Below are positions 10,619 to 22,796 of a DNA stretch of 64,000 bases, piece after piece. Position 1 is the stretch's first letter. Each line of letters begins with the position of its first letter. The stretch comes from Krasilnikovozyma curviuscula (lineage: Eukaryota > Basidiomycota > Tremellomycetes > Cystofilobasidiales > Mrakiaceae): NCBI GenBank assembly GCA_014825775.1, contig MVAQ01000071.1, positions 24,609-88,608 of the forward strand, given 5' to 3'. Under the pieces are notes generated by a model. It did not search any database, was not told the origin of the DNA, and saw only the letters and a list, made by a program, of their open reading frames with translations. Made by a program: the position numbers and the translations under genes.

Positions 10619-13600
10619 TCATCTCCAAGTACCACCAGGCGCTTTGGAGCCTCTCAGCGTCTCAGCTAGCCCGAGGTAGCCAGTGGACGATGCAGTTCCC
10701 GAAGCAGCCATCTGCACTTCTCTCGAAACGGTAGGTGCCATGTATGAAGGAAGAGAACCACTGATGGTGGACATTGATGGCCTTGACTTGATCACCGTTG
10801 CATTTGCACTGCCTACACCACCATTCATGGACGACATACGTCCTGACGACGGCCTCTTGTTTGGTGATCTCGTACCGTTGGCAGTTTCCATTAGAACTCT
10901 TCTCGCTCCACCACCCAAGATGCTCTTTGACGCAGCGGCAGCGACCGCAGCTGATGTTGGTGACACGACGCTTGAGGGTGATTCGTTTGCGCCGCTTGAA
11001 CGGCCGTTATGTTGAGAGCCAGGTGGAGAGTTGTGAGAGCTTGTGGGAATTAAGCTTGTTCTGCCCTTCTTTCTCTCACTTCGGACTGGACCAATCGAAG
11101 TGCGTCGTTTACCAGGGGACATGACCGCTCGAGGAGGAATTCCTACCACAGAACGAGCTTTCGTGGTTGACGATGAGGGCAACGATGATAGCGGGCGAGA
11201 GGGTGGTTGAGAGAGATAAGAGACGTCGCCTGCTGACATGGACGTGTTGCCGAACATAAGCGACCTACTGGTGTTACCAGCGATGGACGAGCGTGGCTTG
11301 TGAACGCTGAGCGGTGGGAGTTTGAGACTACTTGAAGTGAATGGTGCGTATGTGGTGTTATTAATTGAGGTCGATTCGGAGAGGGGACGTTTTGAGACGG
11401 GAGATTCGCCCTCTTCAGCCATCGAGCTCAGAGCGTTGGCCTTTGTGGATTTCAGGAAGTTGGGGTTCATTCGACCACCACCACCACCGATGCTGACTCT
11501 CGATTTTGGAAGAGTTGGCATTCTGTAAATTGGTTGAGGACTGACGTCTGAATCAGCTTTATCATCGATCCAATCGGCGTCTGTATCTGTCTCTCCAGGT
11601 GAGAACGCCTCAGATGAGGATGTTCGAGCTCCGTCGTCGATGTCTCCTTCACCAGCTTCATCTCTCCAGCGAAGTGATTTTTGCTTAACATTATTAATGA
11701 GCAGGTTACTGTTAGTCTTCTTTGGAGTGTTTCCCTTGACAGGCGATGAGCTGAGAAGTCGGGCTGGCTTAGCGACCAAGATCCTTCGAGGCGAAGCCGA
11801 CAGTGCCGATTGTTGAGCAAATGACTTCGGACCACCAAGGCTGAGTGAGCTTCGACGAGGTTTCTGTTTGTGAGAGACGACGGGAGGGGCGTAGTGTCGG
11901 ACTGATGGGAGACTGAAGGACGAGCTGTTGAAAGATGAGAGTGCTGATGGTTGGCCTGCAACTGGAGCACCAGATGAGCAGCCAATCAAAGCAGAGAAAG
12001 CTTGATCCGATGTAAGTGACAGCTGCTTCAGCGAAGTGGCGACGGACAGGACTGCTTCTGGGTCAGTGGATGAGGATTCCAAAGCCTCTTGTCCCTCCTT
12101 GATCATAGTGGTTGATCGTCCCAAAATGCTGAAAAGTTGAGCAACCATCCTGGCTTGATTCTCCACCACCGTCTTGAGTTCCTTCTCCCTTGTATCAGCC
12201 TTGACCAGCTCCACTTCTGCCTTCGAGCTCTTGACCAACACTTTGATGAAATCTGACCCAATCTCGTCCAATTTTTCCATTCGTCTCTCACTAACCGCCC
12301 TCAAGACACCTTCTAATCCAGCAGCTGGAGTGACACAGCTTCTTGATCGATTCTGCAGCTCCGAATCGTGTCGCAAGCTGGCTTCGTCCGCTGCGATGAA
12401 ACTCTTGAGACAGTCGCGTTCAGAGATGATGTCGGCTGGGAGTTGCTGTCGTTGAGATAGTTCCTCAATCTCTAAAAGTCTCAACCTAACCGGCCTAATT
12501 CGAGCTTCAGCTGCAAACAGTAACACTTGACAAGCTACACCGTTCATGATGGATACTTTGGTAGTGTCGATTTTGGATCTGAGGTCGGTCGTTGCTCGAT
12601 CAATTTCAGCTTTCATCTCTTGTTTCCTTCTTCTTTCTAGAGAGACATCGACACTTCCCTTCTGGTCTAACCTAGCCTTCAGATCGGCGTTGGCAGCTTG
12701 AAGTGCGCTGATTTTAGTGAGGTATTGAGTGATATGATTGCCGACGTTATAGCTGTTTGAGGATACCTTGGTAGAGATTTTCTTGGCTCGATTGGCGTAC
12801 TGGAGAGTGTTGAGAGTGTCTTCGTAGTGTGCGGAGGATGGTGACACACACACTATCATAGCTGTTTTACAATTCCCACCGAGGGAGAACTTCAGCAATC
12901 TGGTAAGTTTGGAGTCTCGATATGGGACGTGGACTTTCTTGTCCTGTGGCCTACAGCTGTTGGTTCAAAAAGTAGAATCTGGTCAGAAAAGTACCCAAGC
13001 CTACGGCGATGAAGCCGGAAAAGATAAACTTACAGCGCGTTGATACAGTTTCCAAGAGCCAACAAACTCTTGTTGATCGCACTTCCCTCTTTCATCCGGT
13101 CACCCATGTTCTTGGTTGCGGAAGCCCTCTCACTACCTGCCAAATCAATGATACTCAAAGTCGCCATTGTATGGTCGGTACTCATCCCCCCATTCTCCAA
13201 ATCGACCTCACTGATCACCTTCGAACACTTGACATTGATTTGCAGCACGGCATGCGATCGCGAACTAGTTGCGTTGGCGTGTGTTGGAGATTGAGCTCGA
13301 CGTGAGTTTCCGACGAGGATGAGTTCGAGGACTTCGGAAGTCGATTTGGGTGTTCGTTCAGAGAGAGCAACGACAGATATTTTACGTGCTTCGTCTTCTC
13401 GCATTGCGAGCCCTCCTTTGGTAGTGACAGTGCCTTCTTCGATCAGGAGGTCGCGGATGATTTCGTTGTAGATTTCGAGGTACGAGAGGGAGATAGACAC
13501 GTTGAGATCGTCTTTTTTGGATTCGATCAGTCGGAAGAGTTCTTCCATAGTTTTGACAATGATACCGGGCTGTTCTGTCGTTCCTGAGATCGTGTGAGTT

Positions 13601-14411
13601 TTACCACATCCTGTTGCCTGGGTAATAGCTGAAGTGTCAGCTTCAAGCATAATGACGACACAACAGTGCAATACGAGACCGCTTGGAAGTAGAAGTGAGA
13701 ACAACTTACTCCATAAGCAAACACAGTTGCGTTGAAACCATCCAATAGACCAGGCAGCAGATCCTTGACGGTCCCATCGAATACCTGATCCTGCGTAGAA
13801 TTCGGCCCGTACACCGAATCGAACAGAAACCTGTTGCCAATAAGGGAGCGATCAGAGACTTTATTCAGGTTTGAGGTAGAAGAGAAAGAAGAGAAAGAAG
13901 AGAAAGCGCGATATACCGTTGATCTTTGTATAGAGGTCTTGAGCCAGGCGCGCATCGGAAAGCAGTCGCCTGAGCAAACTCTCTTACTGGCCCCGTCTCG
14001 GCTTTATCAAACACGAGTGTCCTATGATCTAGCACATCTGCATCCCACATCAACACAACGAAGCCAGAAAAGAGTTAGTAACGTCAGGTTCAAACACAAG
14101 GTCGTGAGGAGTAACGCACCGACGACCTGCCTCCACCCTCGCCCGTGGTTCCCAGCTAGGGAAGACTGCTTCTTTGGAGTACCAGCCAAGTTTCCATCTC
14201 CGAAGAATGGCGTGTCTTCATCCCTAGTCTGTATCTTGAGGGCTTCGTCTTCCGTGAATGGCCGACAACGGACTAAACCAGCCAGCCAAGAGTGCATCAG
14301 CACATCGGTACTTGGAAAAAAAGCCTACACAAAAGCTCCCTGTAGAGAGTGGAGGAGTGGAGAAGATTAGGGAAGGGACGAACCGGCAATTCTGATTGAG
14401 TTATCTGCCAT
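10619..14411 (-). CDS. Kinesin-8 family motor (Kip3/Klp5/Klp6 type)
   Basis: Kinesin-8 motors walk to microtubule plus ends and shorten them, setting spindle and nuclear position. The start is the ATG at 14409-14411 (MADNSIRIA), followed by an early intron and [14 protein letters not shown]. Motor landmarks in order are [17 protein letters not shown], the P-loop [25 protein letters not shown] (switch I), [10 protein letters not shown] (switch II) and [16 protein letters not shown]. The neck region [15 protein letters not shown] leading to [16 protein letters not shown] is typical of kinesin-8. A coiled segment follows ([13 protein letters not shown]), then a long basic, Ser/Pro-rich tail with low complexity up to the stop at 10619. 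The 759-codon last exon carries the end of the motor and the whole tail. Subfamily assignment rests on the neck. Confidence 0.93.
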
Positions 14412-15403
14412 GACTCCGTGCGTTGTTCGAGCTCAATGCACAGGACCACACTGAAGCTTTAGCGGAGTCAATGACTTGTCCAATATATTCTTCTACTCGT
14501 ACTACTAGGAACCTGCTTGAGATTTGAAGATGGGTTACGGTTCACACGTTGAATGACGGAGGGCAATGTTGCGTTGAATGAACGAAACTTGCTCGTTTGT
14601 CTAGGGTTCCTTCCTCTCTAGAGCTTCAGAGTTGAAATTCTGCAGTACTGAAAGAGCTTCAGAGATGAATTCGGTGTCCTGCTGGACAACGTATTGGAGA
14701 GTTTTGTTTTGGTTGAAGGAGGGGAAGGGGAAGCTTTCTTTAGACGCCTTACTCAACATAAAATCAAGCGTGTGAGGTTTTTTTCTTCTAATTTCTCTGT
14801 ATTTTTAAGTCGACTGGGGAGAGCTCAAACTATCTAGAAAGAGTAGTTAGGCTATTTGAGAAGATGAAGAAGGAGAAAAGAGCGATATTCTGGTCGTATC
14901 GACTTTGGGTTGTGTTTTGGTTGCGTATCCACGTTACTTTCAGCAATCAGCTCGACAACGGTAAACTGAATACCAAAATATCGACCCAATGAGCAACTAT
15001 CGAATCCAACTCTTGATCTACTAGCTATGCTTTAACCAATAGTTCTGTGGACGACCGGAGAACCTATGAAGAATGGGACGATCGATGCAAAGCTGCTCTG
15101 CAGATTTCGAGCAGCGCATGGCAACCTGAAACATTGATTCGAGGTAAATGCGTTCAATGGCCAACAGAGCTCAAAGTAGGTGCTGGACGATGGGGATGGT
15201 GCGCTGGCCCATTGTTCGGCTTGATATGTCGATTCACTCAGCCGAAAGAGCCTTTTGCTGAAGAATGCCAACGATCTGGCTCATGCAAGAAGCGAACATT
15301 TAGCTCCAGGTTGTAGTACTCCTTTACAGCAGAAAAATCCAAACATACCGGTTCATCGAGCTCATTTTCAGAGGTTACAGCTCCTTGAAATCTCTCTGCC
15401 TAC
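14412..15403. other. Intergenic, no convincing gene
   Basis: This stretch contains the kinesin promoter and about 600 further bases. Overlapping opposite frames at 15032-15316 are open on both strands, match nothing known and have no supporting exons. It includes AT-rich runs near 14780. Confidence 0.45.
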
Positions 15404-15760
15404 CTAAGCAAGATTTCCATCGTTTTGACCACGTTCTATCCAAGCACCAGCGTCAGCAGTACCAGCGGATAGATCATTAGTGATGACCTTGTCCAACCCT
15501 TCCTTCAGGGCGTCCAAGCCGTTCCTGACAACTTCAACCTCCCTTCCCAATGTATCCAACTCATTCCCCTTCTCCAATGACGTGACCTTCCTTGTCAAGT
15601 GTACGAAATCGAATGACTGCTCAAGCGTCTCCTTAGGCTTTGACGACGGCGTGGGGGTGACGCTGAGCCTCTCGAGCGAGGAGAAGAGTGGGTGGTTTGA
15701 TGGCAGGGTAAGAAGTGCTGATAAATCTGATGGGAGAGATGAGAGACTGGAGGATGACAT
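15404..15760 (-). CDS. Small predicted coiled-coil protein
   Basis: I do not recognise this gene. Starting at the ATG at 15758-15760 it codes 118 residues. It opens with a Ser/Leu-rich stretch (MSSSSLSSLPSDLSALLTLP) and continues with a heptad-like segment (VHLTRKVTSLEKGNELDTL, then REVEVVRNGLDALKEGLDKV) that should form a coiled coil, before a short Gly/Asp-rich tail. The same frame stays open upstream to an ATG at 15943, giving a 179-residue alternative; I prefer the shorter form because the upstream part has poor composition and reads like a leader. Small coiled-coil subunits of BLOC-1, DASH or similar assemblies look like this, but no specific match can be claimed. It is divergent from FTR1. 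Confidence 0.5.
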   Translation of the reverse strand: MSSSSLSSLPSDLSALLTLPSNHPLFSSLERLSVTPTPSSKPKETLEQSFDFVHLTRKVTSLEKGNELDTLGREVEVVRNGLDALKEGLDKVITNDLSAGTADAGAWIERGQNDGNLA

Positions 15761-16242
15761 TCTTCGAATGAAACCCGGTGAATGAACCTTCTGGGTGCTT
15801 TGGCAGTTGGGAGGAGCAGTCCAGCAGTGCGCAGAGGGAGCCGCTCCTAACGTCCACCTTGAATTTTGGCATCTATCCAGGAGGTTCATTCGAGCATCAG
15901 AGAACTCAGATTTAGATAAAGAATCAGTTTGCCATCTCGCCAAGTATGTTGCTCATCCCATTCCATCTCGATCGGACGAATTCCTAACTCACTAAACTGG
16001 CTCGCCGTCATACCTGCTTCTTTTATTTCTTCTCAGCATCGCCTTCAGTATTAAGGTACAGCTCACAGCATAGTACTACGAAATCGATACTACTGTTTCC
16101 CTGGTTGCAATTAGACATTTCAAACGAAGCAGAACAGTCGGACGGCCCACCGAAAGGAAGAAGGGCTCTAGGTAGTTTTCTCGGAGAAGGACTAGGAAGA
16201 TCTATAGACCGACCTTACTGACTACCAACAGTCAAACTGAAG
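15761..16242. other. Divergent promoter of the small coiled-coil gene and FTR1
   Basis: This stretch includes an AGATAA element near 15914, a possible GATA-factor site for FTR1. No other feature stands out. Confidence 0.4.
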
Positions 16243-18543
16243 ATGAACTCTCTGTTCTCTGTAAGTCCCTTCCCTGTTCGATCTGCCGTTCTTTTGTCTC
16301 TGGTCGCTGGCACGACGACGAGAGAGAAGGAGTCGCTCGCTCCCGAGAAATGGTGGTGGTTGCCTGGACTTTCAGTTCTCAGTATGGTTTTGGGGAAAGA
16401 CGAGGAGGAACCTGCTTCTATTCATTAGTGCAGTGAACTCTTCACTCGTTACTTCCGTTGTCTGATTATCGGATAAAAAAGTGGCACCACCTTGCGCTTG
16501 TTTTGTAAGTAGGGCGGTGATCCGAATGAGATGGAAATTAGAAGAGAAGTGGACCAATGTTTTTGTCCTTCAGCCTCTATTTCTTCACCTTTTTGTTATC
16601 TTTTACTAGAATCAGTCCTTCCCTCTTTCGCCTGTCCGATCGCTGCATCACCGTGAACCTGACACGCCGTTCCGACTTCTTAATCCCAGGCTCCGATCTT
16701 CTTCATCGTCCTCCGAGAGACGATAGAAGGTGGTCTTGTGATATCCATCCTCCTGACGCTAGTCAACCAATTCTTCACGCCCGTGCCCGAGTCGTCAGTT
16801 GCTGCGAACGAAGGCAGAATCTCAACCTCGGCTGAAGACGCAACTCAGTCACACGAGACGACGCCGTTCCTGAAGACGACACATCATGAGTCGGGGAAGG
16901 TGGATGAGGAGCTCAGGAGTGCGCTGAGGGAGGAGGGCGTCGTCGTCGATGCGACCAACGGTGAAGATGAGGCTGGTCCTCCGGCAGAAGGGGATGCTGT
17001 GGATAATGAGATTCAGGAAGGGGTCGATGAGAAGCTCGCGTATGAGTTCTCAATTATTAGGAGGAATCTGAAGTTGAAGGTGAGTCCATATCAACCTTTT
17101 TAAACATATCCCATCTGTCACTTTGGTTGAGGTCGCTGATTGAATGTTGCTTCTCCCCTTTATTGCGTGCGATCGATTCACCGCCAATGGAATCAAGATC
17201 TTCTTCGCCTCGATACTCGCCCTCACCCTCTCCCTCCTCCTCTCTTCTCTCTTCATTGCTCTCTTCCTCTCCGAGCTATCAACCATGTGGGGCAAAGCAG
17301 AAGGATTGTGGGAAGGGGCCTTCTCTTTGATCGGCGGCATCTTCATCCTCTTCACTGGTGTGGGCTCGCTCAAGATCGGCGTCGGCGCAGGTGGTGGACG
17401 AAAGAAGTGGGAAGTCAAACTCAAGAGGGAGATGGTAAGGCGTAAGTTGGAGATTCAGAAGCTGAGTCGCAGAGATTTGGGAGGCCATACCGAGGAGGAG
17501 ATCGAAGATGAGAATGAGGATGAGTTGGATGGTGATATTGGTGAATCGATGAGAAGAGTCGCGTTTTGGTTGCCGTTCACAACAGTCCTAAGAGAAGGTA
17601 TGTCGTGACTCATTGTCTTCACGCTTGGTACCTCTGTCTTCTTCAGCAACTAATGCTCTCTTCAGGTCTTGAAGGCGTTGTTTTTATCGCTGGTGTAAGT
17701 AACTATAATGTGCTTCTTGCAAATCAAAAAAAAAAATTACCAAAATCTGACTCTCTCGAATTCTTTTTCTTAAATATGTTCAGATTGCCATCACCTCTGG
17801 TCCATCGTCTCTACCAATCTCCATCATCTCTGGAATCTTGGTCGGCCTCATCTTCTCGTACCTTCTCTTCCTTTCAGGATCGACTGGCCCACCGTCTACG
17901 GACAGTGATGAGTCCGAGAATGAGAAGAAGGTCAAAAAGGGTGGGTTGAGTTTGGAACACTTCGTGGTTGCGAGTTCTTGCTTGCTTTTCATTGTCGGTG
18001 GCGGTGAGTAGTCTGCTCCTCAATGACATCTTTATCTATAGACTGCAGGTTGATTCTGACGACATCGTTACCAAACTCTCTAAGGTCTATTTGCTAAAGG
18101 AATCCAACGCCTCTCAAATTACAAATTTGAGCTACGCGCTGGCGCGGACTTGGCTGAAACGGGTGGTGATGGACCTGGGACGTACGATGTCACGGGCGGA
18201 TTTGGTGTTCTATGGCACCTGGACTGCTGTAATCCAGAGAGGAAAGATCTAGGGTGGTGGGGTATACTACAAGGTCTTTGTGGTGTGAGTTCCAGCATTA
18301 TTTCTGGCTGCTATCACGTCTGACCACATCTTCTTTACCTGGGATGACTAGTGGAATAATACCGCAACTTACCTCAGTGTGGGATCCTATATGTTCTACT
18401 GGTGGCTCATCATCATCGGTCTCCTCGTCCTCAAGTACCGTGAAGGTCGACTGCATTTCAGACGAACAAAACAGGTTGGAATTATTGCTGTACTGCAAGA
18501 ACGGGAACGATTGATTGCTGAAGAGGAACAAGAGGGTCAATAA
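16243..18543 (+). CDS. FTR1: High-affinity iron permease
   Basis: FTR1 is the plasma-membrane permease that takes up Fe(III) made by a coupled multicopper ferroxidase. Exons 16243-16260, 16690-17079, 17198-17597, 17666-17694, 17784-18003, 18085-18284 and 18352-18543 close to 482 residues. Both iron-binding REXXE motifs are present: RETIE in the first membrane helix (APIFFIVLRETIEGGLVIS) and REGLE in TVLREGLEGVVFIAG, the second split by an intron. Hydrophobic segments such as IFFASILALTLSLLLSSLFI and ISIISGILVGLIFSYLLFL follow the family plan. ADLAETGGDGPGTYDV and the LDCCNP block are the conserved outer loop. The loop after helix 1 is long and acidic. The first exon codes only MNSLFS and is followed by a 429-base intron. 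No ferroxidase (FET3) gene is beside it in this window, unlike in many fungi. Confidence 0.96.
16468..16476 (+). promoter_or_regulatory. Possible GATA-type iron-regulator site in FTR1 intron 1
   Basis: The sequence ATCGGATAA lies within an inverted TTATC-GGATAA arrangement in the long first intron. Fungal siderophore/iron GATA repressors (Urbs1, SREA, Sre1) bind ATCWGATAA, so this is one base off the consensus. A link to iron control is inference; its location in the intron of an iron permease is the only support. Confidence 0.3.
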
Positions 18544-18789
18544 CAGGCTGATGAGGATGATGAGGATGATACGGAGATGATGGCAATAACGATGGCAGCG
18601 TAGGTTGAATAATAAAAGTGGTCGTGTTCACTTCGCCTTGGAGTAATGACGCGCCTAGATTGTGAATAATGTATTGATATGAACTATTTTCTCGATCTCT
18701 TCCCCTTGAACTCGAGGAATTGTTGAACGCTCGCCGCCGATCGCCAGTAACGTCCAACCAGTCCTTCTGTCGACGCTGCACTTGCGCGA

Positions 18790-20841
18790 ATGGAGACCAT
18801 CACAGCCTGGTCTCGATATCTCGCTGAGCTTGTATTGAGCAACGAGGCCCCTCAACCACATCAGGTATCCTCAGTTCTGGGACTGGCTCTGTCGTACCAG
18901 CACCAGCCAGCAATCCCACTCGATGTCCTCCTGTCCCTCTCCATCATCTGCCCTTGGGAAGACAAGGACTACGTCCAGCAGATCTTCAGCAGATCTGTTA
19001 AATTCATCTCAAGTGACGATATTCAGGCCGGCTCTCGCTCCATCGTCAGCACCTTCGTTGCCAACTGGAGGAACGGCGAGGTCGAGCTCTTGAAGCTCGC
19101 AAAAATCCTGTCAGCATACCTCAAACTTGGACCTGAGTCCAGAAATGCTATCAAGAATGATCAATCTCTACTCAATGAACTCTTGGTTGCTATGTCAGAG
19201 GTTTATACCATGAACTCCAAGAGTAAAAACATGATGGCACTGGAGATTTCACTCATCCTCCTATCCTCTCTCAATCTCCTCTCACCAGCTTCCTTATCAC
19301 CTCAGCTCATACACGCAGTACTCCCGACCATCAGTCAATCAGAGTACATCCCACCGCTTACGCTGCTCTTCGGTGACTACGAGACTTTGTATGGTTTCTC
19401 TGATTCGGTTGGTGCATTGACAGGATGGGAAGACGTTGCGGTCCACCTGATGGAGCTGGGAAGCTCAAGAGAGGAGTGGAATGAGGAGGTCAGGGAGTGG
19501 AGTCTGGCTGCTGCTGCTGGCAAAGTGGAAGAGAAAGGTAAAGGGAAGGCAAGCGATTCGGCGGCTGTTGTGCAGGCAGATGTGAGTCTAATCCTTCGAG
19601 TTTTATCTGCTCATGCCTTCTCACATCTTTCTGTTCTCTAGGATTCTGATACTGCTATACAGGTTTCCATCATCACCTCCGTCCTCCCCGACCTGCCGCA
19701 CGCTTTCCTCGTCGCCGCCCTCTCCCACCTAGCCTTTTCCTCCTCCGGGGCCGAAGGAATTATCTCTGCCGTTCTTGAAGGCTCTGTGCCAGCTGATCTC
19801 CTCCCAGTGCTCAACGGCGAAGATCCCCAGCCCTCGAGAGAAGACCTCGAGCGCGCCGAGTACTTGAAGAAAGTCCAAGACCGCCGTCGAGGCGTCGAGG
19901 AGCTTGAGCGCGAGCGAGGGATCGCCTCTGATTTCTCTAACCTCTCGATTGGTAAACAACAGCTCCCGACGAAACCGCTCGAGGTATCGGCCAAGCTGAG
20001 AGAGTCGATCTTGAGGCTCACAGAGATTCAGAGGGAGGAAGAGGAGGAGCAAGAACGCGAGCGGCTGGCATTGGGTGGAGGTGCAGTGAAGGACAGGATT
20101 GTAGAATACGAGGATGAGGATGAAGAAGGTGTCGCTACTGTACCTAAGGTTGGCGGTGATGGCGAGGAGTCAGGGGATGAAGATGTCGCTGTTCCTGCTA
20201 CAGGCGGTGCTTCTGAGACTGGAACTGGTGCTGGAGTATCTCTTTATCCATCGGTAAGCGAATTCATGTTGCTGACTTTTCTGATTCGTTCATCCCATGC
20301 TGAATTGTTTGTTTGCATTTGCTTTGCATATTGATATAGGACCCGTATACGCTTCTCGAATTGGAGTATGTCTTAGGATCATCCGTCTTCAACAAGGATT
20401 CTGCAACAAGAAAAGGGAAAGCTAGGGCAGAACTCCGATCTAAGACCGGTCTCAGTGATGAACAGATTGAAGGATGGAAGACGATGACAGATCGAAACGT
20501 AAGCCTTGCACTATATTCTCGTCGTCCTCATCCTCAATCTGACACCAATTTTACTTTCCTCATTCCAGCCCGCTCGTCAAGTCGCCATCCAACAGAAGCA
20601 CGAGTTCACAAACCAGAACCACCTCCCATCCCCTCAAGGACAACAAGACCTCCGGAAAGGCGAGGCGCGGCGCGGTCCCCCTCGAGGAGGTGGCCAGTCT
20701 GGTAGTCAACAGGGCAGGGGTGGGGGTGAAGGTGGGCACAGTGGGTCAAATCGAGCGAGAGGGAATAAGGAGAGGAGAGGGAATCAGAGTCGTAGTCGAG
20801 GGGCGGATAGGAAGGCGGTAAAGATGGGCGAAAAGGCTTAG
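18790..20841 (+). CDS. CUE-domain protein, CUE3/ASCC2-like ribosome-quality-control trigger factor
   Basis: The yeast relative Cue3 (Rqt3) and human ASCC2 belong to the trigger complex that splits collided ribosomes marked by ubiquitin on the small subunit. Exons 18790-19581, 19642-20253, 20340-20498 and 20569-20841 join to 611 residues. The N-terminal ~270 residues are helical (LAELVLSNEAPQPHQV onward). A CUE-type ubiquitin-binding domain follows (IITSVLPDLPHAFLVAALSH). Next come a charged coiled segment and an acidic linker, then FNKDSATRKGKARAELRSKT with GLSDEQIEGWKTM, a conserved block in this family. The C terminus is RGG/RG-rich (RGPPRGGGQSGSQQGRGGG), a typical RNA-binding tail. The CUE and C-terminal blocks support the call; the exact orthologue is inferred. 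Confidence 0.8.
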
Positions 20842-21224
20842 TCTCCAATAATGCAATCTTTCAACTTGCTTGTTTGTTATTAAATAAATTAGGGTATACA
20901 TGTTGGTGATGCGATATGGCCATAGGAAGGCTGGCAAGGGCGCGACCTATGAGGCCCTTTAGGTCCTGAATTCCAAGAGCAGCTGTATATTCAACTACCT
21001 TATCAGCTTTGAGTTTCGAGGCGTCTTTGCCATGGAAGTGAAGATAACGTGATGCGCTTGTCTAACTTCGATGTATCACGTCCCGGCGCCAGAAGAACCG
21101 GTGCCCAGGCAATTTCGCCGTGCAGCAGCTGCAGCAAACTGACCTCGTACACCCTCACTCCTATAAAAACACCGGATCGTCTCCAGAGCGTGATTCCTTC
21201 GTACATATACTTATTACAAACACC
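20842..21224. other. Intergenic region before the dioxygenase gene
   Basis: About 380 bases hold the terminator side of the CUE-domain gene and the promoter of the dioxygenase gene. A TATAAAA element at about 21171-21177 lies some 50 bases before its ATG. Nothing else is seen. Confidence 0.45.
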
Positions 21225-22582
21225 ATGACGACGTCCTCGCTCCCATCTTTCCATAAGGACGATGCTGAGGGAATCCGAGCTGCCTACGCTCAGTCGGGAT
21301 TCGTTATTGTCGACGACCTCATCCCACCAAACCAACTCGAAGGCCTAATTGAAGCATCTGATTCAGCAACTGAGAAGGGTAGGACTCAGCAATGGTCTGA
21401 TATGTAAGCTCAGATCTGCCCTATCCCTCTAGCAGCGACCTCGTCTTCTGAAACCTGCCTCCCCCTCAGTCGAGCAGTTGGAAAGCAGTTTCCTCCTTGG
21501 AAGCCCAGTGACGATGTTTGGGGCATTCAGGCCCTTATTAATCCAGCCCTCGAAGAGAACAAAATATTTGAAGCTTTCTATGGTTCTGAAGACCTGTTAA
21601 ATGTGTCTGCTGTGTTGATGAACTGCACAAGAGATGAGATGAAAATGGGGCTTTTCAACTTGTTAATCAACCCTCTGAAAAGTGACTTCAAGCTTGCTTG
21701 GCATCGTGGTGAGTCCTAACTGGAGCAATCATTTCCAAGTCTGCTTCTCGTCCAACTCCGTTAGTCGCTCCATGTCCCCCCTTTGAGTCTCACACTCCAC
21801 TTTCTGAACAGATATGATCAAAGCTACTGTTACTCCTGAAGAAGAAGCTGAACAGCTTAAGATTAAACACTACGGGGTGAGTTTCGTCCACTCTTCGCAC
21901 ACAAGCGCAGCGCTAATAGTTTTCTTCTCGCCTCTTCTTTTCGCCCCAGATCCAATGGAACTTAGCGCTCTGTCAGTTTTTCTTCAAGTTTGAAACACTA
22001 CATGCACTGAAATTATTCGTTCTGTCACCTCTCACAGATGACGATACCTGCCTGGAGGCAATTCCAGCGTCCCACCGCCGAGTACGCTCACCTGAGGAAC
22101 GCGCTGCCAACTTGAGCGAAGACACCAACGTTCCCATGCCAGGTGGAGCTACGGTGTTTCTGAAAGCAGGTCAATGTGTCTTCTACAGTGCGTCTCCTCT
22201 TTCATTTGATATCTTCTAGTGTAAGACTGAGACTTGGTGTCGGTGGAACAGACAACAACATCGTCCACCGAGGAATCTACCAGCCAACTATCAAGCGAAG
22301 AACTCTTCATGGTAGCTACTCATCAACTCTCGGCGATGCAGATGAAGCGACCAAGAAAGCTTCGGGCTCCATCACGCAGCATCACGTTGAGTGGATGCGA
22401 CCTCAGTCTTTCTGTGACCAGTCAGTTCCTTGTCCCTCCTTTTGCAACCCTTTTATATATACTGATACGATTCTGAACCCCTTCCCAATAGGCTCTCTTC
22501 TACTCTTCAACCTTTGTGGCAACGTCTGATGCATGGACAAGAACAGAAAGGTTGGAGTGTACAGTATGCTCAGGATCTCTAA
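21225..22582 (+). CDS. Phytanoyl-CoA dioxygenase (PhyH) family Fe(II)/2-oxoglutarate enzyme
   Basis: Members hydroxylate small molecules using Fe(II), O2 and 2-oxoglutarate; the substrate here is unknown. Starting with MTTSSLPSFHKDDAEGIRAA, about seven exons give roughly 310 residues. SGFVIVDDLIPPNQLEGLIE is the usual PhyH opening. The iron ligands are visible: HxD in FKLAWHRD (exon border just after His-Arg) and the distal His in NNNIVHRGIY. GGATVFLKAGQCVFY is the strand before it, and CLEAIPASHRR is also typical. The last exon reads LSSTLQPLWQRLMHG and ends at TAA 22580-22582. No secretion or peroxisomal signal is evident (the C terminus is AQDL). It converges on the secreted WSC-like gene 214 bases away. 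Confidence 0.88.
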
Positions 22583-22796
22583 AAATAGTCTACTATTACC
22601 TCATGGTATCCGGTTTCTCTTTTAATGGCATGACGAGTTCTTCTGTCCCGGTCGACAATCGATCAAGAAATTAGTCTGAAGCTGAAATCGAATTATGAAA
22701 CAAAGAAACTGCAAGCTAAGGTAACTTCGTACGACTTTTGAACTGAACACAGAGGTTTCTAACACCTCAAATGAGACTATTCTGCTGAAGCCTCGA

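Noticed and set aside
15032..15316. Overlapping open frames on both strands
   Set aside because: Neither has splice partners, conserved motifs or a good start context; mutual shadowing.
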